A stretch of 64,000 bases of DNA from Anisus vortex (taxonomy: Eukaryota; Mollusca; Gastropoda; Planorbidae). The stretch lies in the NCBI GenBank assembly GCA_949126835.1, contig OX421506.1, positions 27,417,441 through 27,481,440 on the forward strand, read 5' to 3'. Below, in pieces: positions 53,012 to 64,000 of the stretch. Below the pieces are notes generated by a model. The model was given only the letters and a program-made list of their open reading frames with translations, was not told the origin of the DNA and did not search any database. A program made the position numbers and the translations under genes. How positions within the stretch are numbered: position 1 is the first letter of the stretch; every line of letters starts with the position of its first letter.

Positions 53012-53876
53012 GACTTAATGCGATCGGAAATTCCGAAACTAAGTATTTTCAAGTTATCAAATAGCAGAAATATCAAAGCAAGCAGCGTTCATCAGTTTAT
53101 GTGGCCACGGCATACTAGGTAATTGCGTGGCCAGCACAATGCCCAGCCGCCTTTAGTTAAATGGTAATGGTCCAGTTTAAAAAAGAAAGGAAACAAAAAC
53201 GGCTTCAACGAGGGTCATAATAAAGGTATGAGTCTAAAAATAGTAAGTCAATATTTGTACAAAAATGCACCCGATCGTGTCCGTTTACTTGGTGTAAAAG
53301 ACAGTTGTGACTTTGCTGCACAGCTTGAGGGTCTTTCCAACCCCACCACTTCCCCAAGGAAAATGTCATTTTATGTGCAGCTGGACCTAAGCCAGTTCAA
53401 CATCCATTGAACTATCAAGAGCTTCCATGATCTCTCTCGCTCTCTCTCTCTATCTTTCTCTCTAACTTTGTGATTGCTTACTAGACCGTGAAGCTGTTGT
53501 GCTATCTAGATCATGGGATTCCCTTTGTAGCATGTGATTGTACTCCGTTTGCTATATATACACGTTTATCTTTTGCCCATTAAAGTTTGTTCGGTTAAAC
53601 ATTGTAAAGTTTTTTTTTTTCCCGCGGCTATTTCTTTTACTTATGTTGCACTATAACAGGGAAACTTTTTTCAAACGAATCGTTTTTCAATTAATCTAAT
53701 CGCGGTATCAAATGCAACTTTCCAACTCGGAGAATTATTATTTTTCAAATGAATGTTTTTTTTCCGATTAAATGCAAAATTGTAACTGTCTTTAAAATCT
53801 TCACAGAGCAGCCAATGCTTGAAAATCTAGCTTTCCTTAATAATGTTTTCAAATCGAGAGCACAAAGTTAACTTTC
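53012..53876. other. Intergenic with SINE core fragment
   Basis: 53085-53165 matches the core of SINE family beta in reverse (gtggccacggcatac, gtggccagcacaatgcccag). A (CT)n tract at 53437-53462. No gene supported. Confidence 0.5.
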
Positions 53877-53879
53877 TTT

Positions 53880-53989
53880 GGGCCGTATTGCTGCTGAGAG
53901 TTAACACCCTTGCCCCTTATACAAGTCAATCTTATATGACTGAATTGTAAAAGGGGCAGGGGTGTTAACTCTCAGCAGCAATACGGCCC
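53880..53989. repeat. Palindromic MITE
   Basis: 110 bp, arms of about 38 bases almost perfectly inverted, starting GGGCCGTATTGCTGCTGAGA on both strands. The short loop lies around tcaatcttatatgactga. No clear target duplication. Confidence 0.75.
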
Positions 53990-53999
53990 ATTTAAATTC

Positions 54000-54320
54000 G
54001 TTTAAATCTTTTTCAATTGGAAGCAGAAAAAAAAATAACTTTATTTAAAAATGTACTAATTGGAACAAATAACTAAAAATTCGTTAAAATGTTTGTAAAC
54101 TGAAAAAAACAACAACAAAAAAACACTTCGTTATAGGAACGTACAGTAATATTTTTTTTCATATAGGTCTACATGTTTTACAGGGATTGTAAAAGTCAAA
54201 CGTTTGTTATAAATTTTCTCTCAGCGCAGGTAAAAGAGTGTTTTGTTGTGTGGTTATTTCTGTGGCTACACAGTACACAGCTTGCGTTAAAATTACGCGG
54301 GTTTTTAGGTTGAGTGTTTC
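54000..54320. other. Intergenic, nothing recognised
   Basis: AT-rich; no feature seen. Confidence 0.5.
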
Positions 54321-54527
54321 CTTATTTCACTACAACCAAGGTACGTATAAGAGCCACAACACACCTACTTATAAACTATACTATACTTCCTTATTTCACT
54401 ACAACCAAGGGACGTATTAGAGCCACAACACACCTACTTATAAACTATACTATACTTCCTTATTTCACTACAACCAAGGGACGTATTAGAGCCACAACAG
54501 ACCTACTTATAAACTATACTATACTGA
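54321..54527. repeat. 69-bp tandem repeat, three copies
   Basis: Copies begin cttatttcactacaaccaag at 54321, 54390 and 54459, and are nearly identical. Confidence 0.93.
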
Positions 54528-54529
54528 GT

Positions 54530-55880
54530 AGGTCATAGTTGGGAGGAATCTGGGTCGCACTTACGGTGCAAATAGTATTAGGATAATAAAAAGCCGACAA
54601 AAGTTGGCAAAGTTCTGTATAGATACAAAGTTGCGTTTTAGGACTTAGGCCTTCTTGTCCAGACAACTCCACATGACCTATGAACTTTTGTCTTGTATTG
54701 AAACCCTTATATTTATATAGGCTTACAAGATACCTAAACAGTTTTACACTGTTAGTTGCATATCTAAAGAATATACTTGCTATCAGCATTAGAGATGTTT
54801 GTGATTGCGTGTTTTTTTAAACATATTAAAATGAGCTGATATTTTATGTGTAACTTTGCTTGTAACCTTAATGTATGTAGGCCCTATTTACTATGTGGCA
54901 AATAAAGAATGGGCTTATTTGGTTTATTGTTTTTTTTCCTTAATACAATTTGACGGATTGGTATATAATAACCGTTAGCCCAAAGAATGATATTTGTGCT
55001 CTATGCATGTTTTTTCTTGCTCTATGTTAAATGCGCTCTGAGCTAACATTATGTTCACTGACAGCGCAACATAGATACAATTATCATTTTTATCATTTGT
55101 GTGTGTGTAAAAAAAAGGGGGAGGGGATATAGCAGAGGTGGAAAGTCCTGGTGGAAAGAAAGAAAAAATGCGTATGCACAAATTGTCCTCGGGGGAAAGG
55201 ATGCAATTTTTTTTTACCTGAGTTTGTCAATAGCACATTTTGTAAACCTCGTTCGCTTTTTCACAAACTACCAATAGGCGCTTTGCGTAGGAGTGTCTTA
55301 AACAAAGTAGCCGTCTAGAGATGGATAGTAAGTTGATATAACGATATACCACTGGAGAGAGTGTTAGATGTACTGCATATATAGCCTATTATTACTCCAA
55401 AACTTTTTTCTTCATTATTCCTCCTTCAAAAACACTTTGGAGGGGTGGGGGTAGGCGGCTGAAATTTAACAGAATGTGTTGTTATCAGCAACGAGTCTAT
55501 CTGCGAAGTTTCAGCTAGATATGATGACAGGAAGCTGATCAATCACCATTAGAAAAAAAAATGTAACTGGCTGACAAAGGGAAACAAAAACACGATGTTC
55601 ATAAAACGAGTTTAAAAACAAAGAAATAGACTAGTGATTGTTCAGACATAGCAATAATTCAGTTGCCATAAGACGTCCTTTGTGGTAGACCCCTCACACC
55701 TGGCCTGCACTGTGTGTGTGTGAGTGACATACTTTGATCGCTAATCGTAGGTAGTCTAATAGGTAAGGCTAAAGGTGTTGATCTACATTTCATAGGACAA
55801 ACCACCGTTTAGCCGCCAGCAAGGTCCAGCTGTGTTGATTGCATCGAATAAATTCCTTCACTCTTCCCCAAACATCATTC
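54530..55880. other. Intergenic, nothing recognised
   Basis: No exon, repeat border or RNA gene identified. Confidence 0.5.
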
Positions 55881-55904
55881 CCTAACACGGATGTACCGAC
55901 ATAA

Positions 55905-55990
55905 TTAAGTTAGGCAGCGTTGACAAGTTTCCGTGGCCACGGCATGCCCGGGAATAGTGTGGCCAACACATTGCCCAGTAGCCTGTATAG
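55905..55990 (-). repeat. SINE family beta core fragment
   Basis: Reverse complement has gggcaatgtgttggccacac and catgccgtggccacgg, as in the core pieces at 53085 and 20336. Confidence 0.5.
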
Positions 55991-56979
55991 CTCCTCCTTA
56001 GCATGTCTTTTAATTCACTGAGATTATACAAAATGGTAGACTGAGTGAGTGTGTCATCATGACAAAATTAGGTTTTTAGTGTGTCCAGGTAGAAATGTCC
56101 CGCTTTCCTTTTGTCTTCTGAACAGAAAAAAAAACCGTGTTTTGTTGGTGATAGGGAGAAGGAGGGAAGTGTTGGGAAGGAGGAGGTAATAAGTAAGCAG
56201 AAGCGAAACAAAGGATGGGGGCTGGGGGTGGTGGAAGGGATCGGCCGGGGGGGGGGGGGCGCTTGAATGAAGAAAAAAAGTTAATTTGTTTTCGGCTGAA
56301 CATTTTTATTGAAGAAAAAAATAATAATTAAACACATTTTTATAAAAAGACATTAATCTTAACGGTCGTTGGGGGAAGCTAATAGACACTGCATGTCCAT
56401 TAGTCTTCTCAGTGGGCTTGGTAGACTCAGGCCCCACGAGAGGGCCGTACCGGGGACCGTGAGAGTTTAGGGGGCCCATGAATGTTAAAATTTAAAATTA
56501 AATTGGCAATTACGCAAGTATTTTTTAATTGTTGCTATTAAGCTAAGAAGAGATGCCCCTAAACCTCCTACAATCTCACGTGGCACTGGGGGCCCTTAAT
56601 TTTGATATTCTTTGAACATTTTGTTAAATATGAAATAAAGCCTTTAGTTGTAATATAGGGCCTAATTATTTTCGATAGCATCTAGGATTTCTTATTTTTC
56701 TCCAAAGACACGTACAAATATAGACCTATGAGCCTTACAGGCTTACAGTTCTCCCTATTAGCTTAGTAGCCTAGGTCTACTCTATATCGCTGCATACTAG
56801 TACGGCAGTCAAAGCTAATTAGTCAATCATTTTACACTTTATATTAATGATCTCCTGTGCGGTAGCCAAGAGGGGAGGTTGAAGGTATCATAATTTTAGA
56901 CAAATGCAAATACACATTATTCAGTTGCAGCCCCAAGAGGTGGAAAAATACTGTCAAAGCTCCATGGCATTTCTAGCAC

Positions 56980-59440
56980 CATTTGGTTAGATCGAGTTGA
57001 AAGTGTAGACCATTTGTAGCTCAACTACCTGGGGTTGAGTTTGGCTTTGGAAGACCTGTTAAAACTGAATCTTACTCCGAAAACCAGAAACGAAATCCAT
57101 GAAATCTCTATGTTATGTCGGTTCTTTCACTTGCATCATAATGTCAGTCGTGTGTAGAGACCGACCGATATTCGGTTTCGGCTTCGGTTTCGGCGCCGAA
57201 AATAGGCAAAACCCCTTTTCGGCGTGGGTTCGGTTTCGGCCGAAGCCAAAAGGTTAGTTTTCGGTTTGTTTACGGTTTCGGCCGAAACTGATATTGATTT
57301 TCGGTCATCTGCCGAATATCTATTTTAACTTTCAAAATTCAAAATGCTACGCTATTGTTGCATCTATTACTCTGCTTATTGATACTTTCATTTAGTTAAT
57401 GTGAATTAATCTGTTTGAAGCGAAAACCGGATTTCGAAAGGAAATCATTCATAACTTTGACCCACGATTTATTTATCTTTTTATCTGAAGAAATATTTGT
57501 AAACCCTGTTTGATTAGCACAAAACAATTCCTTAACATTGTATTCCTTGCAAACACTCGTTTGTCAGAGGCGAATTATAGTTTTTTTTTTTTCGAATTCC
57601 GAATATTGCTTGTGAATTTGCGATACAAGCACATACAACAGCAAATGCAGATGTTAACGTTAGTCGTCGGTACAGACATTTGATCTATGTATTCGAAAAC
57701 AAAAAAAAACTGGAAAAGGTTGCGAGATACTTGGACTTCAAAAGGAGGACATAAAAAGACAAAAAAATGACATATTTAGTGTTTCACAATCCACAATCAG
57801 TTCAGTTTTATTACATTAGCTGCCAATGATTGTATGTTAGTAAAACTGACCCAACATTTTATTTAATGTAAACTGAAAAGCAACTTGGACAATTATAAAA
57901 ACAACTTTGCAGAGCATGTAAGGTTCTTTTTAAAAACGGTTTATTTTCTTGCCGGACGTCTGTCAACCCTAGATAGATGTGTCTGGGATTTTATTCATAT
58001 TCTACAAATATTCTTTTAATGTGTGTAACATATAGATCTAACATCCACTGATTTATATTATAATTATAAAGGTCTAAATTTATGACACTACAGCTTTTGA
58101 CTTCTGCTAATTCAAAATCAACTTTTTTTTTTTACAAAGATTTCAGATTTTCACCACGTTCTAAGGATCAATGGTCCTTCGTATTACTTTTTAGTATAAT
58201 CAATGCAAATTTGTCTTTTCCAAACTATAACTTACTTTGCCCGGGGGCGGAAAGGGAGGAAAGAAAATGGGTAAAAAATCGGATATTTCGAATCGAAAAT
58301 AGGTTTTAAGGAAAAAAAAGGATATTAACATCCCTAATGTGAAGTAGAAGACTGAAGTTAATAATAACGGATTATTTAATCACTCCAAAGAATGGTTGAC
58401 TCAAATAGAGTGCCCATTAACTAGTTAATATTACACATAAATGTGCAGTCTTTTGAAATCATTTGTTTCGCATTTTCGGTTTATTTTTCGTTTTCGGTCG
58501 AAGTTGTAGTTAAACTTTTGGTTTCGGCTTCGGTTTCGGCCGAAAGTCAATGTATAATATTTGGAATGGTTTCGTTTTCGGCCGAAACTAAAATTTTGGT
58601 TTCGGTCGGTCTCTAGTCGTGTGGCACAGTATACTAGTCCTATTGACTTCTGCAACAAAGTCATTCAAGCTTGTGATGCGACTATAGATACGGAAGTTGT
58701 AAACACAGAAAGCTTATAATATGCACAACTAGGGGCTTTGCGAAACCGTTGGAAACCAATGCGGAATGAAGCTAAGCTTGTTTCAGCCAACCTGCAGATA
58801 GAAGTAAAATTGTTTAGGAAGAGTAATAGGCCTGCAACTGTCAGAAAAAGAACAATATTTCATGATTAGGATACACCTAATGAAAATGTGAATGAGATGA
58901 ACGAAACAGAAGAATGCCTTGAGAAAGCCCACTTTCGAAAACACATATTTTATGTTTTATTGAAGGGCTTACAGTTTACAGTTCAATTTAATTCAGTCAA
59001 AGATATTTCTGACACATTCAGCTTTTTTTTTGTAACTAACAAAAGATGTCAGAAGAAGACTTGAAGTATAAAGCTGCTAAGTTAGCAGAAAAGTATTATA
59101 ATGACATAAGTTGTGAAGACTTTCTTCAGGAAATAATTTACCTAACAATGGTTCACAATGCAAATTTTGGTAATGAACAGTTGGGTGCATTGGAACTGTT
59201 AAAGGCATTGGCAAATTCCAAATTAGAAAATATTAAAATTCGTCCTAACATAAAGGTCAGTTCGAGGATGTCCTTTACAGCACCAGCCACAGTAGCATTA
59301 GCAGAGAGGAGCTTCAGTAAACTTAAGCTCATAAAAAAAAATACCTTAGGTCCACCATGAGTCAGGATCGTCTGAAAAACTTGTCTAGGGTCAGTATTGA
59401 GTCTGGCATTGCAAGACAAATAAACTTTGACACTGTAATT
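56980..59440 (+). pseudogene. hAT transposase relic, left arm
   Basis: Pieces at 57015-57120 (ALEDLLKLNLTPKTRNEIHE), 58640-59000 and 59046-59440, split by the inserted element. Near the end are VALAERSFSKLKLIKK, SQDRLKNLSRVSIESGIARQ and INFDTVI, the hAT dimerisation region of TTF-type/ZMYM1-like transposases. Stops at 58718 and elsewhere. Confidence 0.7.
57155..58615. mobile_element. hAT-like element with perfect 8-bp target duplication and ttcggtttcggc repeats
   Basis: TIR TAGAGACCGACCGA at both ends; target duplication gtcgtgtg at 57147-57154 and 58616-58623. Subterminal regions carry many copies of ttcggtttcggc and ggccgaa, the kind of array bound by hAT transposases. The interior holds no readable transposase; a piece at 57722-57971 resembles the element at 21957-22449. 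Confidence 0.88.
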
Positions 59441-59649
59441 CGTAGTTTTCCCAAGAAAAAGGCGCGCAATTTAAGGCAGCCATGTTTTAATAAAACTAGT
59501 CTTTTTTATCTGTTTTTTTATCAGTCATGTAGGCCTATTGATGTATTTTCTGTTGACTATTTCATTTTACGAAACAGTAAGCATTCAAAAGATGAATGAT
59601 TTTGGTATATTTGTAAATAATTAATGATTTTAAAAAAACAGAGAAGAAA

Positions 59650-60690
59650 AAGACTAGTTTTATTAAAACAGGGCTGCCTTAAATTGCCTGCCTTTTCATT
59701 GTCAAAACTACGAATTACATTGTCAAAGTTTATTTGTCCTGCAATGCCAGACTCAATATTTACCTAGCCAAAATGTTAAGGTGATCCTGACTCATGGCGG
59801 ACCTAAGGTAATTTTTTACTGAAGCTCCTCGCTGCTAATGCTACTGTGGCTGCTGTAAGGAGCATCCTCAAACTGACACTTATGTTATGAAAAATATTTT
59901 CTAATTTGGAATTTGCCAAAGCATTTAACAGTTCCAATGCACCCAACTAATCTTTACCAAAATTTGCACAGTGAACCATTGTTAGGTAAATTATTTTCTG
60001 AAGAAAGTCTTCACAACTTATGTCATTATAATACTTTTCTGCTAACTTAGCAGCTTTATCATTCAAGTTTTTTTCTGACATCTTTTGGTAGTTCCAAAGA
60101 AAGCTGAATGTGTCAGAAATATCTTTGACTGAATTGAACCAAACTGTAAACTGTAAGTCCTCCAATAACACTATCCAATACAACATAAAATATGTGTTTT
60201 CGGAAGTGGGTTTTCTCATGGCATTCTACTGTTTCATTTATCTCATTCACATTTTCATCAGGTGTATCCTCATCATGAAATCTTGTTTCTTTTGTGGCGG
60301 TTGTATTACTGTTCCTAAACAATTGTACTTCTATCTGCAGGTTGGCTGCAACAAGCTTAGCTTCATTCCACATTGCTTTCAAACTATTTCGCAAAGCTTT
60401 TAGTTGTACATATTATAAGCTTTCTATGTTTGCAACTTCCATATCTATAGTCGCATCACAAGCTTGAATGACTTTGTTGCAGAAGTCAATAGGGACTAGT
60501 GTACTGTGCCACACGACTGACACCGACATAACATATAGATTTGATGGATTTCGTTTCTGGTTTTTTGGCGTAAGATTCAGCTTTAACAGGTCTTTCAAAG
60601 CCAATTCAACCCCTGGTAGATGAGCTACAAATGGTTTTACACTTTCATTCAATTCGATCTGACATATGGTGCTAGAAATGCCATGAAGCT
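59650..60690 (-). pseudogene. hAT transposase relic, right arm
   Basis: Same protein in reverse: GVELALKDLLKLNLTPKNQK, DFCNKVIQACDATIDMEVAN, AKLVAANLQIEVQLFRNS and AAKLAEKYYNDISCEDFLQ. Frames are broken in different places from the left arm, so the arms have decayed separately. Confidence 0.7.
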
Positions 60691-61259
60691 TTGATAGTAT
60701 TTTCCACCTCTTGAGGCTACAACTGAATAATGTGTATTTACATTTTTCTAAAATTATGATACCTTTAACCTCCCCTCTTGGCTACCGCACAGGAGATCAA
60801 CTAACTAGGTTAGACTAGTACGCAGCGATATAGGCCTAGGCTATTAAGCTAACAGGTAGAACTGTAAGCCTGTAAGGCTCATAGGTCTTGTTTTGTAAGT
60901 GTCTCTGGAGAAAAATAATACAAAATAGATCTTTCATCCTATCGAAAATAATTAGGCCCTTTATCACAACTAAAGTCTTCATTGCATATTTAACAAAATG
61001 TTCAAGTACACATTCAAATAATATCAAAATTAAGGGCCCCCAGTGCAACGTGAGATTGTAGGAGGTTTTGGGGCATCTCCTCGTAGCTTAGCAAGAATTA
61101 AAAAATACTTGCGTAGTTGTTAATTTAATTTTTAGTTTTAACATTGAAATTCATGGGCTTCATGGGCCCCCTAAACTCTCATGGGCTTCATGGGCCCCCT
61201 AAACTCTCATGGGCCCCGGTACGGCGTACCGGCTGTACCCCCCTCTCGTGGGGCCTGCA

Positions 61260-61935
61260 AGGAGGAAGTACTATTTCCTAGGTACGATAGGTCAAAAAAT
61301 ATTTTTTCCGATTTATTTTTATATTGATAGAAGGCTGTGTACCAAAAATCAACTCTGTATCTCGACTCCTTCATACCTTATGCAACAAAGGGTTTAATAA
61401 AAAAAATTAACAAAATTAACATTCTAACTATTCATCCATAGTTTAGTCATTGTGAATAAATTTAACTAAAATGTAAAGAAATTACACACAAAAATCCGGC
61501 TACAAACAGTGACTATCAGATACTTTGTTTTTACGGATAATTATAGGGCGTCGCCGCATTCCCGCATTATGATTGGGCTTGTTGTGGTATTGTAGCCTAG
61601 CCTACGACCCAATTATAACTTCAGCCGCTCTCAAGGTAAACGTCACTGTGTTATATTTATAAACAGTGTGTTGAAATACAATGATGAATGTTAATTAGAG
61701 GCTAGAATAGCCAGTGGCGTACCTTTGGAAAACTGCACCCCGGGGTGGAAGGTTCAAATCAGCTTTGTATTTAAAATATATTTTTTTTTGTAAGTTAACG
61801 TACGTAGAGGTTAAGAAAGTGTCAGTCAGGCGGCCTATCCAGGCTTTGATCCTGAGAGGTGGGGGTGCAGCCGCCTTCTCCACCACATCCCCTTCACATT
61901 ACGCATTTTACTGAGTACAGGTAGGCTGCCTGATA
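61260..61935. other. Intergenic, nothing recognised
   Basis: A segment with cagtggcgtacctttgg (61713) and gaggtgggggtgcag (61856) may be decayed transposon ends. No gene. Confidence 0.4.
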
Positions 61936-61939
61936 TCTA

Positions 61940-62450
61940 CGCTAGAGATGACCCAATAGACGTGCAGCACGACGTATCTTACAGGACTACGGCCTCAAAA
62001 CAAGCGCCTCTTCTCTGGTGACCAAACTCCATCTTAAGTCCCTACAACACCGCAGAGCGGTAGACAAGGTCACGATGATGTACAAGATCACGAAAGGCCA
62101 CGTGGACATGTCCACACAGACAGGTCGCATCCAACAAGTGTCCAGCTCTACCAGAGGTCATCAGCTCAAACTGAGTGTTCCACACACACGCTCCGATGTT
62201 TACAAATATTCTTTTTTTTCCGTCAGCCGTTAGAGCGTGGAACTCAGACCGAGCCTCCATCACTGCTCCTTCTGCGCCGACTTTCAAGCAATCTCTTAAC
62301 TGTTGGATCAGCAAATGAAAACTCTTGTTGTGTGTTATAAATGATATAAGTAGTAATGCACACTTTTAATCCCAGAGCATTCGCAATCAACTTATCCTTA
62401 CCTTGTGGAATTTTTCCTCGGGTATAACGGGGTATCCACAGTATTAAGAA
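61940..62450 (+). mobile_element. LINE 3' fragment (family beta), second copy
   Basis: Encodes TKLHLKSLQHRRAVDKVTMM, STRGHQLKLSVPHTRSDVY and KYSFF..; the 3' UTR shares gtggaatttttcctcggg and ggggtatccacagtatt with the copy at 52115-52795. Confidence 0.75.
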
Positions 62451-62454
62451 GAAA

Positions 62455-63160
62455 AAGGTGCAAGCTATAAAAATGATACTGAGCGACTTGTCACATGGTC
62501 GTGACGTAGCCTAATAGTCTAAAAATAACCAGATCAATAGGGCTTTTGCAATCACGTGACAAAAAGCACGTGATTTGTGTTTACTTTCTGTAATGGTGTA
62601 CAAGTAATACAAGTATTAATAAAGTTTCATATAGGCTCGAGCTTTTTTTAAATGATGTGTTGTGTTTTAAGTCTTATTAAGATTTAAGCTGTATTATGTA
62701 TGTTAAATAAATAGGCTATTTTATTATTATCATAGACATAGATCATAGACGATGTGAGCCTATTAGTGACTTGACTAGATAGCCTATTCACCAACACTAT
62801 CACTTGACATCGTAGGCTAGCCTACGAAACATTAAAAGTGTAGGCCTATAAAGTGAAATTGAAAGTGTAAATAGGTCTAGCCGGCCCTAGCCTTATCACA
62901 TTAATCAATTAATCTACAGTACTACTATTTACCTCCTTATTTTTTAGTAGGATAGCCAATATTCAGATGTGAATTTTGCATGAAAAAGAGCAACTTGACT
63001 TTCACCACGTTACATTTTTACCTCGAGTGGGTTCTTATATTTACACAAATACGTCACTAAAAATAGAGTAAAAACCTAAGCCACGCCCACTGAGAACGCT
63101 CTATTGAAAAACAAAGAAAGTTTGTGTTTTTTTAATAGGGAAATCCTGTTATTATTGAAT
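62455..63160. other. Intergenic, nothing firm
   Basis: A segment near 62545-62590 (gcaatcacgtgacaaaaagc) recurs at 63659-63680. taggccta-type words are frequent. No gene. Confidence 0.45.
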
Positions 63161-63214
63161 TGTATTGGGCGACGATGTATTGTGTTAAAATATGTTGAAT
63201 TAAAGTTATGTTAA

Positions 63215-63330
63215 TTATTCCTGCTGACGCCGTGTCCAAATTGCTTGGATGAACGTTTGGGCGAGAGTTAAGGATTCTTCAAAGGTACCAAAAAAGTCAT
63301 TGAGATAAGCTGCCCACCCTTGACAGCGAG
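63215..63330 (+). repeat. Dispersed repeat shared with 24320-24420
   Basis: Shared blocks are listed at the partner copy. Confidence 0.5.
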
Positions 63331-63475
63331 ACGCAACATAATACTCAGGTCGTTTAGCGTGATTGTGGCACCCTAGGAAGGAAAGGGGGTCTAACGTCTC
63401 CTGACTTTACAGACCACTACAAGGCTTATTGCTTAGTTATCGCCCCCACTCCTATCCTCCTCCCCACCACACTTT

Positions 63476-63541
63476 CTTTTTTCTATAAATAGAAGCGTCT
63501 TTTTCTATAAATAGAAGCGTCTTTTTCTATAAATAGAAGCG
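63476..63541. repeat. 22-bp tandem repeat, three copies
   Basis: Unit ctttttctataaatagaagc plus gt; each copy contains a TATA-box-like tataaatag. Confidence 0.9.
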
Positions 63542-63728
63542 GTTGTCACGATACTTTATATACAATTTTTGTTCTGTCAAATTTCTTGGGACAATAATTT
63601 TTGTAAACCTGCTAAGTCCCACTAAAAAAAACCCAGTGTGCTGAAAAATATTCCGGGCGCAATCACGTGACAAAAAGCCCGTGCTGTTTGTTTACTTTGT
63701 CTAGTGATGACAAATGGCAGCTGTTTAT

Positions 63729-63905
63729 CTATAGAGTAGCATAGAACATTTGCAATAGGCGTGGCTTGGGTTTCTAGGTCACGTAACTATGGAAATAGAA
63801 GCCATGATAGAGGCATGATGGAATAAAATTGTTCATTATTTTGTCTATTTTACACCCAAAATAAAAGGAATGCTTAGCATGCCCTATGCTTTACTTCTAG
63901 ATACT
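63729..63905 (+). repeat. Dispersed repeat shared with 21067-21235
   Basis: Same blocks in the same order; about 175 bases. Type unknown. Confidence 0.6.
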
Positions 63906-64000
63906 AGTCTAAGATAGTAAGTTAAGGCTAACGCCGCTAACTTTCGTCAATCGACATCTTCAATTAAGTATTCTGGACTTACGGATTCTTTTCCATTGAT

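Larger units (their letters stand above)
56428..61257. mobile_element. Palindromic pair of hAT copies with TTF/ZMYM1-like transposase
   Basis: Two inverted arms, 56428-59530 and 59625-61257, with identical outer ends CAGGCCCCACGAGAGGG on opposite strands and about 100 bases between the inner ends. Without the inserted element (57155-58615) the arms are roughly 1.6 kb each. Both carry the same transposase relic facing the centre. The outer 8-mers do not match (ggtagact, caaggagg), so this is not a simple single insertion. Confidence 0.75.

Overview
This is a repeat-rich, AT-rich invertebrate nuclear segment, most likely from a mollusc and probably a gastropod. The evidence is a spliced chitinase gene with GT-AG introns, several tRNA-derived SINE families, CR1-like LINE tails, hAT and Helentron-type DNA transposons, and a Ty3/gypsy element. 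The taxon is an inference. No prokaryotic gene organisation is present, and the only convincing host gene is the chitinase.

Region 1 (1-11.4 kb) holds seven coding exons of a GH18 chitinase on the + strand (178-11348). Its 5' end lies outside the window. The catalytic DGLDLDWE motif is intact, there is an unusual loop insertion, and the protein ends in a Thr-rich stalk plus a hydrophobic tail. Its introns are full of mobile elements. The largest intron (3404-7870) carries a hAT copy (3490-7316) that contains a second hAT with an 8-bp target duplication (3553-5834), itself hit by a tRNA-SINE, and a LINE fragment that was hit by a GC-rich SINE-like element leaving a 12-bp target duplication.

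Region 2 (11.4-31 kb) is intergenic. It holds LINE fragments (one RT domain of 387 residues at 16675-17838), hAT and piggyBac-like MITEs, SINE copies, Helentron-like remnants, a second and third copy of the GC-rich element, and several microsatellites or minisatellites.

Region 3 (31.1-53.0 kb) appears to be a single non-autonomous hAT copy blown up to about 22 kb by later insertions. Its two ends carry matching terminal repeats and nearly identical 8-bp flanks. Inside are a head-to-tail array of six Helentron-like units (about 31985-44558) and a Ty3/gypsy-type LTR retrotransposon (44963-52038) with 598-bp LTRs that look identical. That element's domain order is gag-protease-integrase-RT-RNase H, as in the Gmr1 group, and its capsid region looks like a SCAN domain. 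Its RT has lost the catalytic YxDD segment. A LINE fragment follows at 52115-52795.

Region 4 (53-64 kb) has no host gene that I can see. It contains a 4.8-kb palindromic pair of hAT copies (56428-61257), with another hAT inserted in one arm, a LINE 3' end, palindromic MITEs and short tandem repeats.

Nothing here looks like an operon, CRISPR array or host RNA gene. The most notable items are the Gmr1-like retrotransposon with a SCAN-like gag, the Helentron-like tandem array, the GC-rich SINE-like family with a conserved 3' hairpin, and the nested history of the 22-kb hAT.
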